A stretch of 64,000 nucleotides of DNA from Prorocentrum cordatum (GCA_963575745.1 CAUYUJ010003887.1:1-64000); one strand, 5' to 3'; shown: positions 51,319 through 61,579, numbered from the stretch's first letter. Translations and numbers: made by a program. The notes: generated by a model not told the origin, from the sequence alone.

Positions 51319-51665
51319 GTGATCCGCGTAAGACGTCACTCCGCTGGTCCTCCCAGAACCCCACGGAAGTGACGACAGTTTCGCAGATCGTAGCAACCCT
51401 CGGGGCGGCAGGTCTCTTGGTGATCCGCGTAAGACGTCACTCCGCTGGCCCTCTCAGAAGCCCACGAAAATGGCGACAGCATCACAGATCGCAGCCGCCC
51501 AAGGGGCGGCGAGGTCTCGCGGTGACCCGCGTAAGACGTTACTCTGCTGGCCCTCCCAGACAAACCCACGAAAGTGGCGGCGATGTCTAGTGGTGATCTG
51601 CGAAAGACGAACATCCGCTGAATCTCTCAGGAGCCACCAAGAGTGGCGACAATTTCGCAGGGCGC
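51319..51665. repeat. Tandem repeat of 72-101-bp units
   Basis: Four units each start TGATC(C)GCGTAAGACGTCACT or a variant (51319, 51420, 51521, 51592). Unit lengths are about 101, 101, 72 and 75 bp. Confidence 0.85.
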
Positions 51666-52002
51666 CACGAGGAGGTAGGAGACGGAAGGGAGGAGGGAGG
51701 AGAGCGGGAGAAGGAGAAGAAGGAGGAGACGCGACCACTATGCTCTACTCAAAACGAATACCCACCCAATGGAAGGTTGGTGAAACAAATGTGAACTTCT
51801 TCTGCGGCTTCTGCCCTGGAGAAGCCCCCCAAACAACAAACACATAACACAAAATCTGAACACCAGAAAAAAACAATGGAAGTGTGCCGGGGGGGGGGTC
51901 GGCGAACTGCCACACCCTAGTGTCGATGGGAGAAAAAGGCACCAAGCCCCCTCGCGTCGTGGAATCACAACACAACGGATAGAGCGACCCGTCGAGGACG
52001 AC
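51666..52002. other. Region without recognised features
   Basis: Nothing recognised. Confidence 0.4.
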
Positions 52003-52225
52003 AGGGGGAGGAGGAGGAGGAGGAGGAGGAGGAGGAGGAGGAGGAGGAGGAGGAGGAGGAGGAGGAGGAGGGAGGGGGGGAGGCGGAGGAGCAGGAGGAG
52101 GAGGAGGAGAGGAGGGGAAGAGAAAAAAAAGCTAAAGGGAAGAGAGGAGGGGGGGAAAAAAAAAAAAAAGAGAGGAGGGATGGGAGGAGGAGGAGGAGGA
52201 GGAGGAGGGAGAAAGTGAGGGATGA
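52003..52225. repeat. GGA array with A runs
   Basis: GGA repeats at 52008-52072 and 52180-52210, with A runs at 52120-52170. Confidence 0.9.
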
Positions 52226-52689
52226 GTGGATGTGAGGAGGGAGGTAGGGAGTCAGGGAGGAAGGGAGGGATTTTTGAGTGAAGGAGGGAAGGGAGGGGGG
52301 GTAGGGGAGAGGGGGGGGGACGGAGGCGAAGAGGGAGGGAGGGGGGGAAGGGGGCGGATGGGTGGGGTTGGTGGGGTGGGGGGTCGGGGGGGCGGGGCGC
52401 ATAGGGGGGGTTCTGGGAATCTTCATCTGGCCAGAGCGATGGTTCTCGAGGTGGTACGAGGGAGGGAGGACGGGAGGAGTTCTCGCCCCCCCCCAGGGGC
52501 GAGCTCCCCACTTCGGCCAGTACTGCGCCGCGCTCGCCCGCAGGCTTTCCACGGCGTCCTGGCGATCGCGGCGCGGGGTCGCGCGCCGTCGAAGGGCGCA
52601 TGCGGGCCGCCCTAGCCCTGGGCAGACAGAAAACAATACAAAATCAGCGTGGTCGGTTTGTTGTGTGTAGCGTTGTCAGGTGGGCCTGT
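52226..52689. other. G-rich spacer with one weak exon candidate
   Basis: 52490-52620 on the minus strand reads ACALRRRATPRRDRQDAVES ... AAQYWPKWGARPWG, which is protein-like but isolated. Confidence 0.25.
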
Positions 52690-53585
52690 TTTCCACCACC
52701 ACCACCACCAAAAAAAAAACCACCACCACCACCACCACCACAACGTGGAGGGGGAGGAGGTCTCCCTTCTCCTCCTCCTCCTCCTCCTCCTCCTCCTCCT
52801 CCTCTCGCGCCTCACACCTCACGCCTCCGCCTCCTCCTCCTCCTCCTCCCGCCTCCTTCAACTCCGCATCTCGCCCCCCTCCTCCTCCCGTTACTCCTAC
52901 AACGCCCACTCTTCCCTCCCTCTCCTCCGGTCCCCGCCTCCTAATCAATCCGACTAATCTCCTCACAACCTCTCCTGCCTCTCCTCTTCCTCCGCCGTCA
53001 CCCTCTAATCCTCCTCCCTTCCTCCTCCTCTGCCTCCTCATCCTCCTTCTGCCTCCTCCTCCTCCTCCTCCTCTCTCCTCCTCCCTCCTCCACCACTCCT
53101 CCTCCTCCTCCTTCCTCCCCCTCCTCCTCCTCCTCCTTCCCTTCCTCCTCCTCCTCTCCTCCTCCTCCCCCTCCTCCTCCGCCTCCTCCTCTTTCCTCCT
53201 CCCTCATCCTCCTCCCTCCTCCACCTCTTCCTCCCTCCTCCTCCTCCTCCTCCTCCTCCTCGTCCTCCTTCCTCCTTCCTATCCTCACTCCTCCTCCTCC
53301 TCCTCCTCCTCCTCCTCCTCTTCCTCCTCCTCTCCTCCTCCCTCCTCACCTTCCTCCCCTCCTCCTCCTCTCCCTCCTGCTCCTCCTCCTCCTCCTCCCC
53401 TCCCCTGCCTCCTTCTTCTCTCCTCGCTCCTCCTCCTCCTCCTCATCCTCCTCCTCCTCCTCTCCTCCTCATCCTCTCTCCTCCTCCGCCTCCCCCTCAC
53501 CTCCCTCTCCCCTCCCCCTCCCCCTCCTCCCTCCTCCCCTCTCCCTCCCTTCCTCCCTCCTCCCTCCTCCCTGATCCCTCCTCCC
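52690..53585. repeat. CCA then TCC trinucleotide arrays
   Basis: CCA/ACC at 52695-52745, then about 800 bp of TCC/CTC with short interruptions. Confidence 0.92.
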
Positions 53586-53589
53586 TCCT

Positions 53590-54885
53590 CCCTCCTCGCC
53601 ACGACGCGTTGTACTGGGCGGGGGAGACGCATGCGAACACCGCCACTGGAACCGTCGGTGGAACCCCCTGCATGAGGCCACGAAGCCCTGTACTGGGTAG
53701 GGGGACGCACGCGAATACTGCCACCGAGGCCTTCGGTAGAGCTCCCTGTGGGGACGCGAAGCGCTAGATGGGCGGGGGAGACGCATGCGAACACCGCCAC
53801 TGGAGCCTTCGGAGGAGCTCCCGATGGGGCCACAAAGCGATCTACTGGGTGGGGGAAACGCATGCGAGCACCGCCACTGGGGCCTTTGGTGGAGCTCCCT
53901 TTGGAGCCACGAAACGTGTGAGAGGTGTGCCGAAATGGGGACTGAGACGCCATGAACACTTTGCCACTGAGGACTTCGGTGGAGCTCCTACGGGCCCAGA
54001 GAAGTGTGAGGGGTGTGCCGAAAATTGGGCGAGGCCGCCATGCGAATTTTGCAACTGGAGCCTTCGGTGGACTTCATTTTGGTGCCACGAAACGTGTGAT
54101 GGGTCTGCCGAACTGGAGGTGGGGCCGCCTTGCGAACTTTCCAACAGAGGCCTTCGGTGAAGCTCCCCATGGGGCCACGACACGTGTGAGAGGTGCGCCG
54201 AAATGGGGGCGGGCCGCCATGCGAACTCTGCCACTTAGGCCTTCGGTGGAGCTCCCTATGGGAGCGCGACACGTGCGAGGGGTGTCCCGACATGGAAGCG
54301 GGGCCGCCATGTGAACTTTGCCATTGGGGCCTTCCGTGGAGTCCCCTTTATGGGGCCACGAAACGCTGTGACTAGTGGGGAAAACGCATGCGGACGCCGC
54401 CACTGGGGCCTTCGGTGGAGCTCCCTATGGGGCCACGAAACGGTGTGCTGAGTGGGGGAGGACGCATGAGAACACCGCCACTGAGGCCTTCGGTGGAGCT
54501 CTCTATGGGGCCACGAAGCGCTGTACTGCGTGGGGGAGGACGCATGTGAACGCCGCCACTGAAGCCTTCGATGGAGTTCCCTATGGGGCCACGAAGCGCT
54601 GTACTGTGTGAGGGGAACGAAACGCATGCGAACGCCGCCAGTGAGGCCTCCGGTGGAGCTCTCTGTGGGGCCCCGAAACGTGTGAAGGGTGCGCCGAAAT
54701 GGGGGCGCGGCCGCCATGCGAACTCTGCCACTGGGGCCTTCGCAGGAGTTCCCTATGGAGACTCGAAGCGTGTGAGGGGTGTGCCGAAACTTGTGGCGGG
54801 GACGCATGTGGACACCGCCACTGGAGCCTTCGGTGGAACTCCCTCTGGGGCCACGGAGTGTGTGAGGGGTGTGCCGACATGAGTG
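53590..54885. repeat. Satellite of about 77-bp units
   Basis: About 16 copies of a unit with GGGGCCACGAAACG(TGT), ACGCATGCGAACACCGCCACT and GCCTTCGGTGGAGCTCCCTATG blocks. Frames on both strands are open and repetitive (for example GATKRC ... THENTATEAFGG); they reflect the unit, and no gene is called. Confidence 0.93.
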
Positions 54886-55058
54886 GTGATGATGATGGTG
54901 ACGACAACGGCGACGGTGATGATTCCGATGATGACATTGGTGACGGCGATGGCAATGAAGGCAATGATGAAACGTTGACGATGCTGATGATGATGACGAT
55001 GATGATGTTGACGATGGTGTTGATGATTGTGCTTATCATTATGATGCGGATGATGATG

Positions 55059-55091
<33 letters not shown>

Positions 55092-55116
55092 GGACGACAA
55101 CGAGGAGGAGGAGGAG
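54886..55116. repeat. GAT/GAC/GAG tract flanking the retroelement
   Basis: Interrupted GAT and GAC repeats ending in (GAG)6 directly at the end of the retroelement. Confidence 0.85.
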
Positions 55117-55320
55117 GAGCATCTGCCTTCGGGGCGTGTGAGACACCTGCCTGCTTTGAGAGGGCCACCGGGACCCGAGGGAGCACGAGCAGCGGCAGCC
55201 AGACCTTTTTTTCACCACGGGCAGCGCAGACAGTTGTACTGATCTCAAGCGCTGTGCACCAGCACCCTTTCAGGGTGCTGCCCAACAACATCACAGAATT
55301 CTGAAGCGCAGCTCCGCTCC
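55117..55320 (-). repeat. Repeat B2, 3' end of the retroelement
   Basis: About 200 bp, starting (plus strand) CATCTGCCTTCGGGGCGTG and ending near GAAGCGCAGCTCCGCTCC. Nearly identical to B1, with about a dozen differences. Confidence 0.88.
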
Positions 55321-55364
55321 GCAAGGCAAAGAAGTAAAAATGTGACAAGTGAGGTGGGCGGGAC

Positions 55365-55419
55365 CAACGCACGCTGCAGAGAGCAACATCGGCTGACGCA
55401 AGACGTGCGCGCACTAGTA
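55365..55419 (-). repeat. Repeat A2 of the retroelement
   Basis: 55 bp; 49 of them (55371-55419) are identical to A1 and one mismatch lies in the outer 6. It abuts B1 directly. Confidence 0.92.
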
Positions 55420-55622
55420 GCATCTGCCTTCGGGGCGTGTGAGACACCTGCCTGCTTTGAGAGGGCCACCGAGACCCGAGGGAGCACGAGCAGCGGCAGC
55501 CAGACCTTTTTCACCGCGGGCAGCGCAGACAGTTGTACTGATCTCAAGCGCTGTGCACCAGCACCTTGTCAGGGTGCTGCTCAACAACATCGCGTAATTC
55601 TGAAGCGCAGCTCCGCTCCACA
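55420..55622 (-). repeat. Repeat B1 of the retroelement
   Basis: About 200 bp, homologous to B2. It follows A2 without a gap on the plus strand (ACTAGTA|GCATCTGCC). Confidence 0.88.
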
Positions 55623-55699
55623 CGTGCAAACTGTTCTATCATGGAGGAGAAGGGGTGGTGGTGGGACTTCTCCCTGGATACACACTCACTACAAAACTG

Positions 55700-56530
55700 C
55701 AGGAAAAGAGGTGGCCTTCAGGCTCTTAATTAAAACCATTAGCGAAAGCATTGGCAAGGGCACGGGAAAATACACTTTGGAGATTCCTCGGCCACGCGGG
55801 TTTTAAATATTCCATTACTGTTCTTGCGTCAAACTACAACATGTGTTTTTGTTAGTTCTGAGAACTCTTCCCCTCAGAGTTTACACCTACGCCTAGGATT
55901 CACACGGCGAGTAACTACACCTAACCTAGGTTGGCTTCATCCAAGGGACTCCCAGGGATCCCGCATTGACAGAAATCAGTTTCGAAATCTTACCGTGTCC
56001 GTGCGGACGTCGCGTAAATGCAGCATCTGTAGGCGCCTCCAATAAAAGAATAAGTAAGGTTCTCGATATCAGAACGGGACTTGTGCGAGCTCCGCGACGC
56101 GATGCTTCCAGTGTTTTTCATGGTAGTGGTTCCCATATCTAATCTTCCAGCGCCCCCCCCCCCCCCTTGAAATCGTTTCGCAAGACGGGCAGCCCAAGAA
56201 TGCGTTCACCGCTTCTTAGGGGCTGGGGGCCGTTAGGCCTGGTACGAGCGCGAGACCATGAAATACACGGCGTGCCGAAGTGAATGCCTATGACGCAGCC
56301 CGACATGATCCAGCCTCTAATGGCTCTCACCAGGGATCTCTTACACATATCATGCCCCATGCCGAACCGAGCGTCGATATCGATCGCCAGGAAGCCGAGC
56401 CGAGCCATCTCCCTGGACACGCGAGCCGTTCCTGCAAAGATCTCTAGAAAGAAGGGCACAATCAACGTACGCGTAGGCCCGCTGGAGCCTGCAGCGGCGC
56501 GGCCGCACTCTGCAGGATCCTCGGCACAGC
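55700..56530 (-). pseudogene. Methyltransferase-like region of the retroelement
   Basis: The minus-strand frame 56573-56139 contains VPFFLEIFAGTARVSREMA (a Rossmann-type glycine motif), LAIDID (acidic end of a strand) and GIHFGTPCISWSRARTR (a Pro-Cys motif like the catalytic PC of C5-cytosine methyltransferases). A G15 run (about 56149-56166) breaks it. Downstream fragments (ENLTYSF, LQMLHLRDVRTDTVRF, KTHVV) continue in other frames to about 55.7 kb. I recall this module from dinoflagellate retroelements. Whether it methylates anything is unknown. Confidence 0.6.
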
Positions 56531-56577
56531 CTCCAAACACCTGGCGGCGAATTCTTTCACCTGGGTAGAACACCGAT

Positions 56578-57540
56578 TCAGGAGCTCATACGCCCTCCTT
56601 CTTGATATCTCCTCACACTGCTGTCTGATGACCACCTGCCGCGATGCTTGATTTCCGCGATCGTCCTGCGACCTGCCAGGAAGTCGGCACTTGGCCCTGA
56701 GTGACGGAGACGATACATCATGAACTCGCCGATCGCCTCCTCGAGGCCGAACTCGCAGATGATCTGCGCCACGCTCTCGCCGAGGGCAACCGACCCGATC
56801 CCTGCCAGGCACTCGTTGGCTGGGCGGATCCGTCGAAGCCGAAGGAGCGCCGTCGCAAGAGGTAGCCAGTCCACCTTCACTGTCTCGTCGAACTCCCCCA
56901 CCTTGGAGCTCACGCCGAGCTCGAAGGGATGCAGCACGATGGTGACTGTGGCCCCTGGCCCACTTGCACTGACCGGCGGGTGGATCACCCCCCACGTTGT
57001 GCGGGACAGCTCGCCGGGGCGAAGGTAGCAGTGGTGCGCCACCAAGACCGCCACGCCCTGCTGCAACCTCCCCTGCGCGATCAGCTCGTTCGCCACCACA
57101 AAGAGCAGGCTCTCGAGAACTGGCAACCTCGACTCGCCCGGAGCAAGCCGGCGCAACGCCACGGAGCATGTCCGCGCCCGAGGGACGTTGCACACCTGCT
57201 TGCCCACGGAGGCGAAGGCCCAGGACAGCGCTGCCAGCAACCGGCCGCCCTCGCTCCCCGTCGTGCCCTCGAAGAACTCCTCGTTGAGGTGCTCCGCCAC
57301 CGCCGCGTCCAGGCTCGCCACGCTCATCTGGCCGAGGAAGCTGATGATGCGGTCCTGCGCCCGGTCCAGCTCCGCGCCAGTCACGTTCTGCGCGATCACC
57401 ATCCCCGAGCGCCGCGCCAGCCCCGCAAGCCGACGGAGGTACGATCGCCTCGTCGGCGCTCGCACCACGACCGTCTCCAGCACTGTCCGTCCTGGCATGG
57501 CCCGCACAGCACCGCGAGCATCCTGCCGTCGCCGAACTCG
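56578..57540 (-). pseudogene. Tyrosine recombinase of the retroelement
   Basis: The minus-strand frame contains TVVVRAPTRRSYLRRLAGLA (N-terminal core-binding region), HHCYLRPGELSRTTW (box I Arg, about 57020), YRLRHSGPSADFL (box II region, about 56.70 kb), IKHRGRWSS (about 56.64 kb) and SVRRYQ (nucleophile Tyr codon at 56605-56607). This R...R-H...H-R-W...Y series is the tyrosine recombinase signature. The frame then stops early: a one-base change near 56595 moves the expected C-terminal helix (AYELLNRCSTQVKEF) into another frame. It would join the circular cDNA to the target DNA. Confidence 0.8.
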
Positions 57541-57739
57541 CCGACGCACATGCTCTGGCGCTGTGGCCGGGGCCAGGCGCCGTCGCGGCAGGCGAGGGTC
57601 CTCGGCCGGCGCCTGGCGGGTCAGGAAACGCCCGGCGTCGCCACTCCGAGAGAGCACTCTCTCCTCGCGCGCTGCCCCAGCCACGGCGAAACTTGCCTTC
57701 AGCGGTCGCCGCACCAGCACGCCGCAACCCGCGGCGGGA

Positions 57740-59910
57740 CGGCTCGTCAGCCACGTTCCTCTCGCTGGGCACCCATCGCAGACAGAGCTGGATGTCCCAC
57801 AGCAGGAGAAGGGAGGCCAACTGGCGGGCGACGCGGCACTGACCTGGCGCACTCGACCTTCCCTTTTGAGCCGAAAGCAACGCACCCATGGAGTCCGTGA
57901 GAATGAGGACCCGCTTCTGGATGTACTCGCGAGTCTTTGCGACCCTCCTGAGGACTCCCACCAGGGCCCGACCTTCGAGACAAGTGATGTGCTCACTACT
58001 TTCCCAAGCCTTACTACTGACCGTGTGCCACTTAGCGTGCAGCAAGCTAGTGAAGCCCAGGAACAGGAGGCACTCTTCGAAAGGAACCTTCAGGTGCCCC
58101 AGCGTCATCATCATCCCCTTCTTCCAGTACTGCCCGTGGATTAGCGCGACCTTCACCCAAGAAGTGCCACCGATCTGAATGCCTGCTGGCCTCGTCCAAC
58201 ACCTCAGTGAGCGGCCGCGCCGCGCATATCCCAATACCCCACGGCGACGCATCACGCGTATAGGCCCTCGGTCCCCACGGCTTGGTAAGGTCGCGCTCGA
58301 GCAACGGAAGCAACGCCTGAGCCCAACGGAGTTCTCTCAGCGCCGCGGGCCACAGCTTCGAGGGGCTATCGGGGTACTTCTCTATGAATACATACACGGC
58401 ACGAAAGCATGACAGCAACTCCCGACGAAGCATTGCCTGATGGGTGATGTGTCCCAAGAGCTTCCGAAGCGTCCTACCGGAACAACGACGGCGCCTCAAG
58501 AGGAACTCCAAAGCCATCCACACCCTCCATCTCCTTTCGTGTCGTGGTAAGATTCGACCATCTCCCGAGACGCTGAGCCCCAGTAGATCTCCCCCGACTC
58601 CGACGACATCGACCTCGTGAGCCTCTAGACCGGCACCTCGAACAGCCTCCAGGGATCGCTGAGTGAGATCACGACAAACATCAGGGGAGCTCGAGAAGAC
58701 GCCCACGTTGTCCACATATACCGACACGCACCCATTTTTCAGACCACCAACTTGCCGATCCTGTAGAAGATGAGAGCTTGGAAACGCCTGGCTCAAAATC
58801 CTCTCGTGTATTGTCTGGCACCAGTACAGCGCGTGAACCCAACCCATCGGCATGGCAGTAAGCCGAGGTCGCACCATCCCTCCAGTGCTCGGAATGTCGG
58901 GGAGCAGCTGCTTCATCCACTTAACCTTGATGGGGGGCAGATGGAAAAATCTCCGCAACTCGGGGGGTGTTCCAAACTGAAAGAAATCATCCTTTAAATC
59001 GTACTGACCTACATACAGCTGCTCTCCGGCCTCGAGCCTTAACCTGGATAGCGCGCCCGATGTGGGCAGCTCGACATGATCACTACTCGTGAAAAAAGCA
59101 ATTGGACTGCCGGCAGTCGGCAATCAGGCGCTGGGCACCGCTCTTCTTGCGCGCAGTAAAAAGTCCTACGCAAGCGTCACCTTCCTCGCACACAAACTCA
59201 ACCATGTTCCTGACATGCAGCATCTGAAGCACGCGTGCATATCGGCGCGCTGACCTGCGAAGGCCAGGGTCATGATAAATCTTCATCTTGCTCGCTTCGA
59301 AACTGTGCATGCCTACTGAGTTTGGCAGCACATGCTCGCACATCCACGCCTGGACTTCCCCGCGACCTTTGGGGCCCGGAAGCTGACGTGTATCAGTTGG
59401 GGCCGTCCCTGCAGGCCTAAGCGACAGCAGAGACTCGTCCGGGGGAACTGCTGGCGAACTCTCGCCAGAGTAGTCACGCCCACCGCTGATGCTCGAAAAA
59501 GCCTCGGCCGGCTGAACATCGGCGGGGGGGATGCCCATCCTACTGCAACGTTCCCGGAGGTGCCCCATGCTGCCCCCGCCCAAAGACGAAGCAGAACCCG
59601 CAGGACAGGACGGAGCACCACCCAGGTACATTTCTGCAAGGACGGAGGCGGCGTCGTGACTAAGCCTATTCAACCACTGCTCGGACGAGACTGGAAGACT
59701 GCTCAGCCCAGGCGGCCGCCTAGTTGCGCAGATCGAGGGATCTGACCTCGATGCTTTTACCCGATGCTCTAAAAGTGTCCGAGGCTCCGTCGACGAAAAT
59801 AGCCGACTCGACTTTGCACTCGAATTCGTCGCTCCTGTGAGCGATGGATGGCCTGCCTGCAGTGCTGGCCGTCGGATGAGGCCGTCTCCGACGGCCTTGC
59901 GTGTGCTCAT
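57740..59910 (-). pseudogene. Reverse transcriptase and RNase H of the retroelement
   Basis: The first frame starts at an ATG at 59910 that overlaps the stop of the upstream ORF. It carries the RT finger region (GLFTARKKSGAQRLIADCRQ), then shifts by one base in a T6 run near 59095. The next frame (59123-58047) has motif A (QYDLKDDFFQF, residues 40-50), motif B (MPMGWVHALYWCQ, 91-103) and motif C reading YVDN (58707-58718). RNase H follows with YTRDASPWGIGICAA. A second shift near 58.1 kb leads to the frame with ITCLEGRALVGVLRR, ILTDSMGALLSAQKGR and WVPSERNVADEPSRR. The domain is full length but needs two or three frame corrections. Confidence 0.8.
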
Positions 59911-61118
59911 TGCCCGCCGCCCCCACGGCCACGACCACCTCCGCCTGGGGGCTGACGAAGGAGGGCTCTCTCTTCTCGAGCTTTTCTGGCTTGCTTCTGG
60001 ATCTGCGACTCCTTCTCTAACTCCTTACTCACGTGCTCGATGAGCGTCGGGGCACAGCACGCCGTGGGATTGACGTGCTGCCGCCCCTCGAACAAGTCCA
60101 TCTCGTCGTGCGTGATAACTGCTGATCCAGCGACGGAGGAAGAAGCGCCGGCGGTTCCGCCGCGCTCTCCCTCTCGAACCTTCTCTGCGTGCTGGTACTC
60201 TATGGTCTGGAGTCGGCGTGCGATCTTCTCCATCACCACCAAGTTCGACAGGTCGAGCTGATCCACACTCCCCGCCGCCTCCAGGTACGAGCACAGCTGG
60301 CCATGCTCGGCTACGCCCCAATCTGAGGCGTTCAGGCGCGCGGTCGATCTCCACCAGCGGTGGTGGTCCTCGGGCCCGGTGTTGCGACGAGCCATGAAAC
60401 GGGCCACCCACTGCGCTGTCCGTGGCCCCTTGACGGGCCAATGGTCGATCGCACTCTCATTCGCGCTCTCCGCCACGTTCGCCCAACTGCGCAGCCGCTC
60501 GCCAGAAGGGGAGTACCGAACTGGCAGCACCCGCGCGTCGCTGGAGGCGGCGTGGTCCGCCTTCCATTGCTCGACCTGGTTCCTCGCCACCTTCTCTACC
60601 AAGAGCACGTCCAGCCCAGCACGAGCGATGCCGCGCTTCTCGACGAACACCTCCGGCTGCCCTGGGCACTCGTCACCGACCGAGAAGACTGCGTTCGACT
60701 CCGCGAACAGCCAGACCTCAAGTTCGGCTTCCGGCGGAGCCACTCCGCGGCCTGCCAGCGCCACCAGATCCTGCGCTTCCTCCATCAGCCCGCGCAGCGC
60801 GGCCTGATCAGGTTCAGCACCAGCTCTGAAGTTGTAGATGTTGGCACCCTGCAGGCTCGCTGGGATGCTGCCGTCCGCCTTGAAAGCCCGCACACCTGTG
60901 ATATCGCCGTTGTTGGGGCCGTAGTCCTCCTCATACAGGTCACTGTCGGGTGTATATATGATCCACCTTGTGTCCTCAACTCTCGCGAGCAGGATGCGAA
61001 CGTGCCAGAGGTCATCATCGTTGCGCACCAGCACCTTACGCCCCGGGGCCAACGACGATGACACCACCGCCGGCCCCGCCGCTCCTGCCTGCCCTGCTGC
61101 TGCCACCAGCTGCGCCAT
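59907..61118 (-). CDS. Gag-like ORF1 of the retroelement
   Basis: 403 codons, intact. It starts MAQLVAAAGQAGAAG and contains GRKVLVRNDDDLWHVRILLA ... WIIYTPDSDLYEEDYG near residues 27-67, a Trp-rich central region (HHRWWRSTARLNASDWG) and a Lys/Glu-rich helix ending in a Gly/Arg tail (PPGGGGRGRGGGGQ). I recall the R.D.D.WH ... TPD.D.YEEDY pattern from the first ORF of dinoflagellate retroelements. Its place suggests a nucleocapsid role, and the RGG-like tail could bind RNA. Its TGA overlaps the next ATG as ATGA. Confidence 0.7.
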   Translation of the reverse strand: MAQLVAAAGQAGAAGPAVVSSSLAPGRKVLVRNDDDLWHVRILLARVEDTRWIIYTPDSDLYEEDYGPNNGDITGVRAFKADGSIPASLQGANIYNFRAGAEPDQAALRGLMEEAQDLVALAGRGVAPPEAELEVWLFAESNAVFSVGDECPGQPEVFVEKRGIARAGLDVLLVEKVARNQVEQWKADHAASSDARVLPVRYSPSGERLRSWANVAESANESAIDHWPVKGPRTAQWVARFMARRNTGPEDHHRWWRSTARLNASDWGVAEHGQLCSYLEAAGSVDQLDLSNLVVMEKIARRLQTIEYQHAEKVREGERGGTAGASSSVAGSAVITHDEMDLFEGRQHVNPTACCAPTLIEHVSKELEKESQIQKQARKAREERALLRQPPGGGGRGRGGGGQ

Positions 61119-61473
61119 CGGTCAAGCTGACCACCCGCCTGGAACTCCGAAAAGAGCAGCCCCGACCAAGGAGAGCTCCCACCACGAAGGTTAATACGAC
61201 GAAGCCGGCGTGCAGCACGAAGTTGAACTCGTAGCGCGCCGTGCTGGTCGTCGGGCCTGCCAGATGCTGGGAGACCAGGCGCTCGAGAGCGGGGCACTCC
61301 CCACTCGCCTCGCCCGAGACGACGCACTGGCAAACACAAGGCGGACACGCTTCTTCCACCTGTGGTCTAGAAAAGAGATGGTACACTCCCGACAGAGAGT
61401 CACGTGTGAGTGTGTACAGCAGCAGAGGGTCTACCTGCATATGCATCCAGGGAGCCCCCCCTTTGAGCAACAC
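61110..61473 (-). CDS. Short Cys-rich membrane-like ORF at the 5' end of the retroelement
   Basis: The minus-strand frame reads VEEACPPCVCQCVVSG ... NFVLHAGFVVLTFVVGALLG, that is a Cys cluster followed by one hydrophobic segment of about 18 residues, then Arg-rich residues. It overlaps the start of ORF1 in another frame, so it may be a separate ORF or the original N terminus of ORF1 split by a frameshift. The first codons overlap repeat A1. Confidence 0.4.
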
Positions 61474-61521
61474 ACGCTGCAGAGAGCAACATCGGCTGAC
61501 GCAAGACGTGCGCGCACTAGT

Positions 61522-61522
<1 letters not shown>
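61468..61522 (-). repeat. Repeat A1, 5' end of the retroelement
   Basis: 55 bp matching A2 (49 bp exact). It ends ACTAGTA on the plus strand, directly next to a TCA array. Confidence 0.92.
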
Positions 61523-61578
<56 letters not shown>

Positions 61579-61579
61579 G

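Larger units (their letters stand above)
55117..61522 (-). mobile_element. Tyrosine-recombinase retroelement with split direct repeats (PAT/Ngaro-like), about 6.4 kb
   Basis: Transcribed on the minus strand. In 5' to 3' order it contains terminal repeat A1 (61522-61468), a short Cys-rich membrane ORF, a gag-like ORF, RT, RNase H, tyrosine recombinase, a methyltransferase-like region, then B1 (55622-55420), A2 (55419-55365) and B2 (about 55320-55117). Elements of the DIRS order integrate through a tyrosine recombinase, which needs no target duplication; none is seen here. Both ends touch trinucleotide arrays. Coding parts carry several single-base frameshifts, so this copy is probably inactive. 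Confidence 0.85.

Noticed and set aside
56462-58255. 597-codon minus-strand frame as a single protein
   Set aside because: Only its first part (RNase H) and the last 50 codons are in the right frame; the middle is antiphase to the tyrosine recombinase frame.
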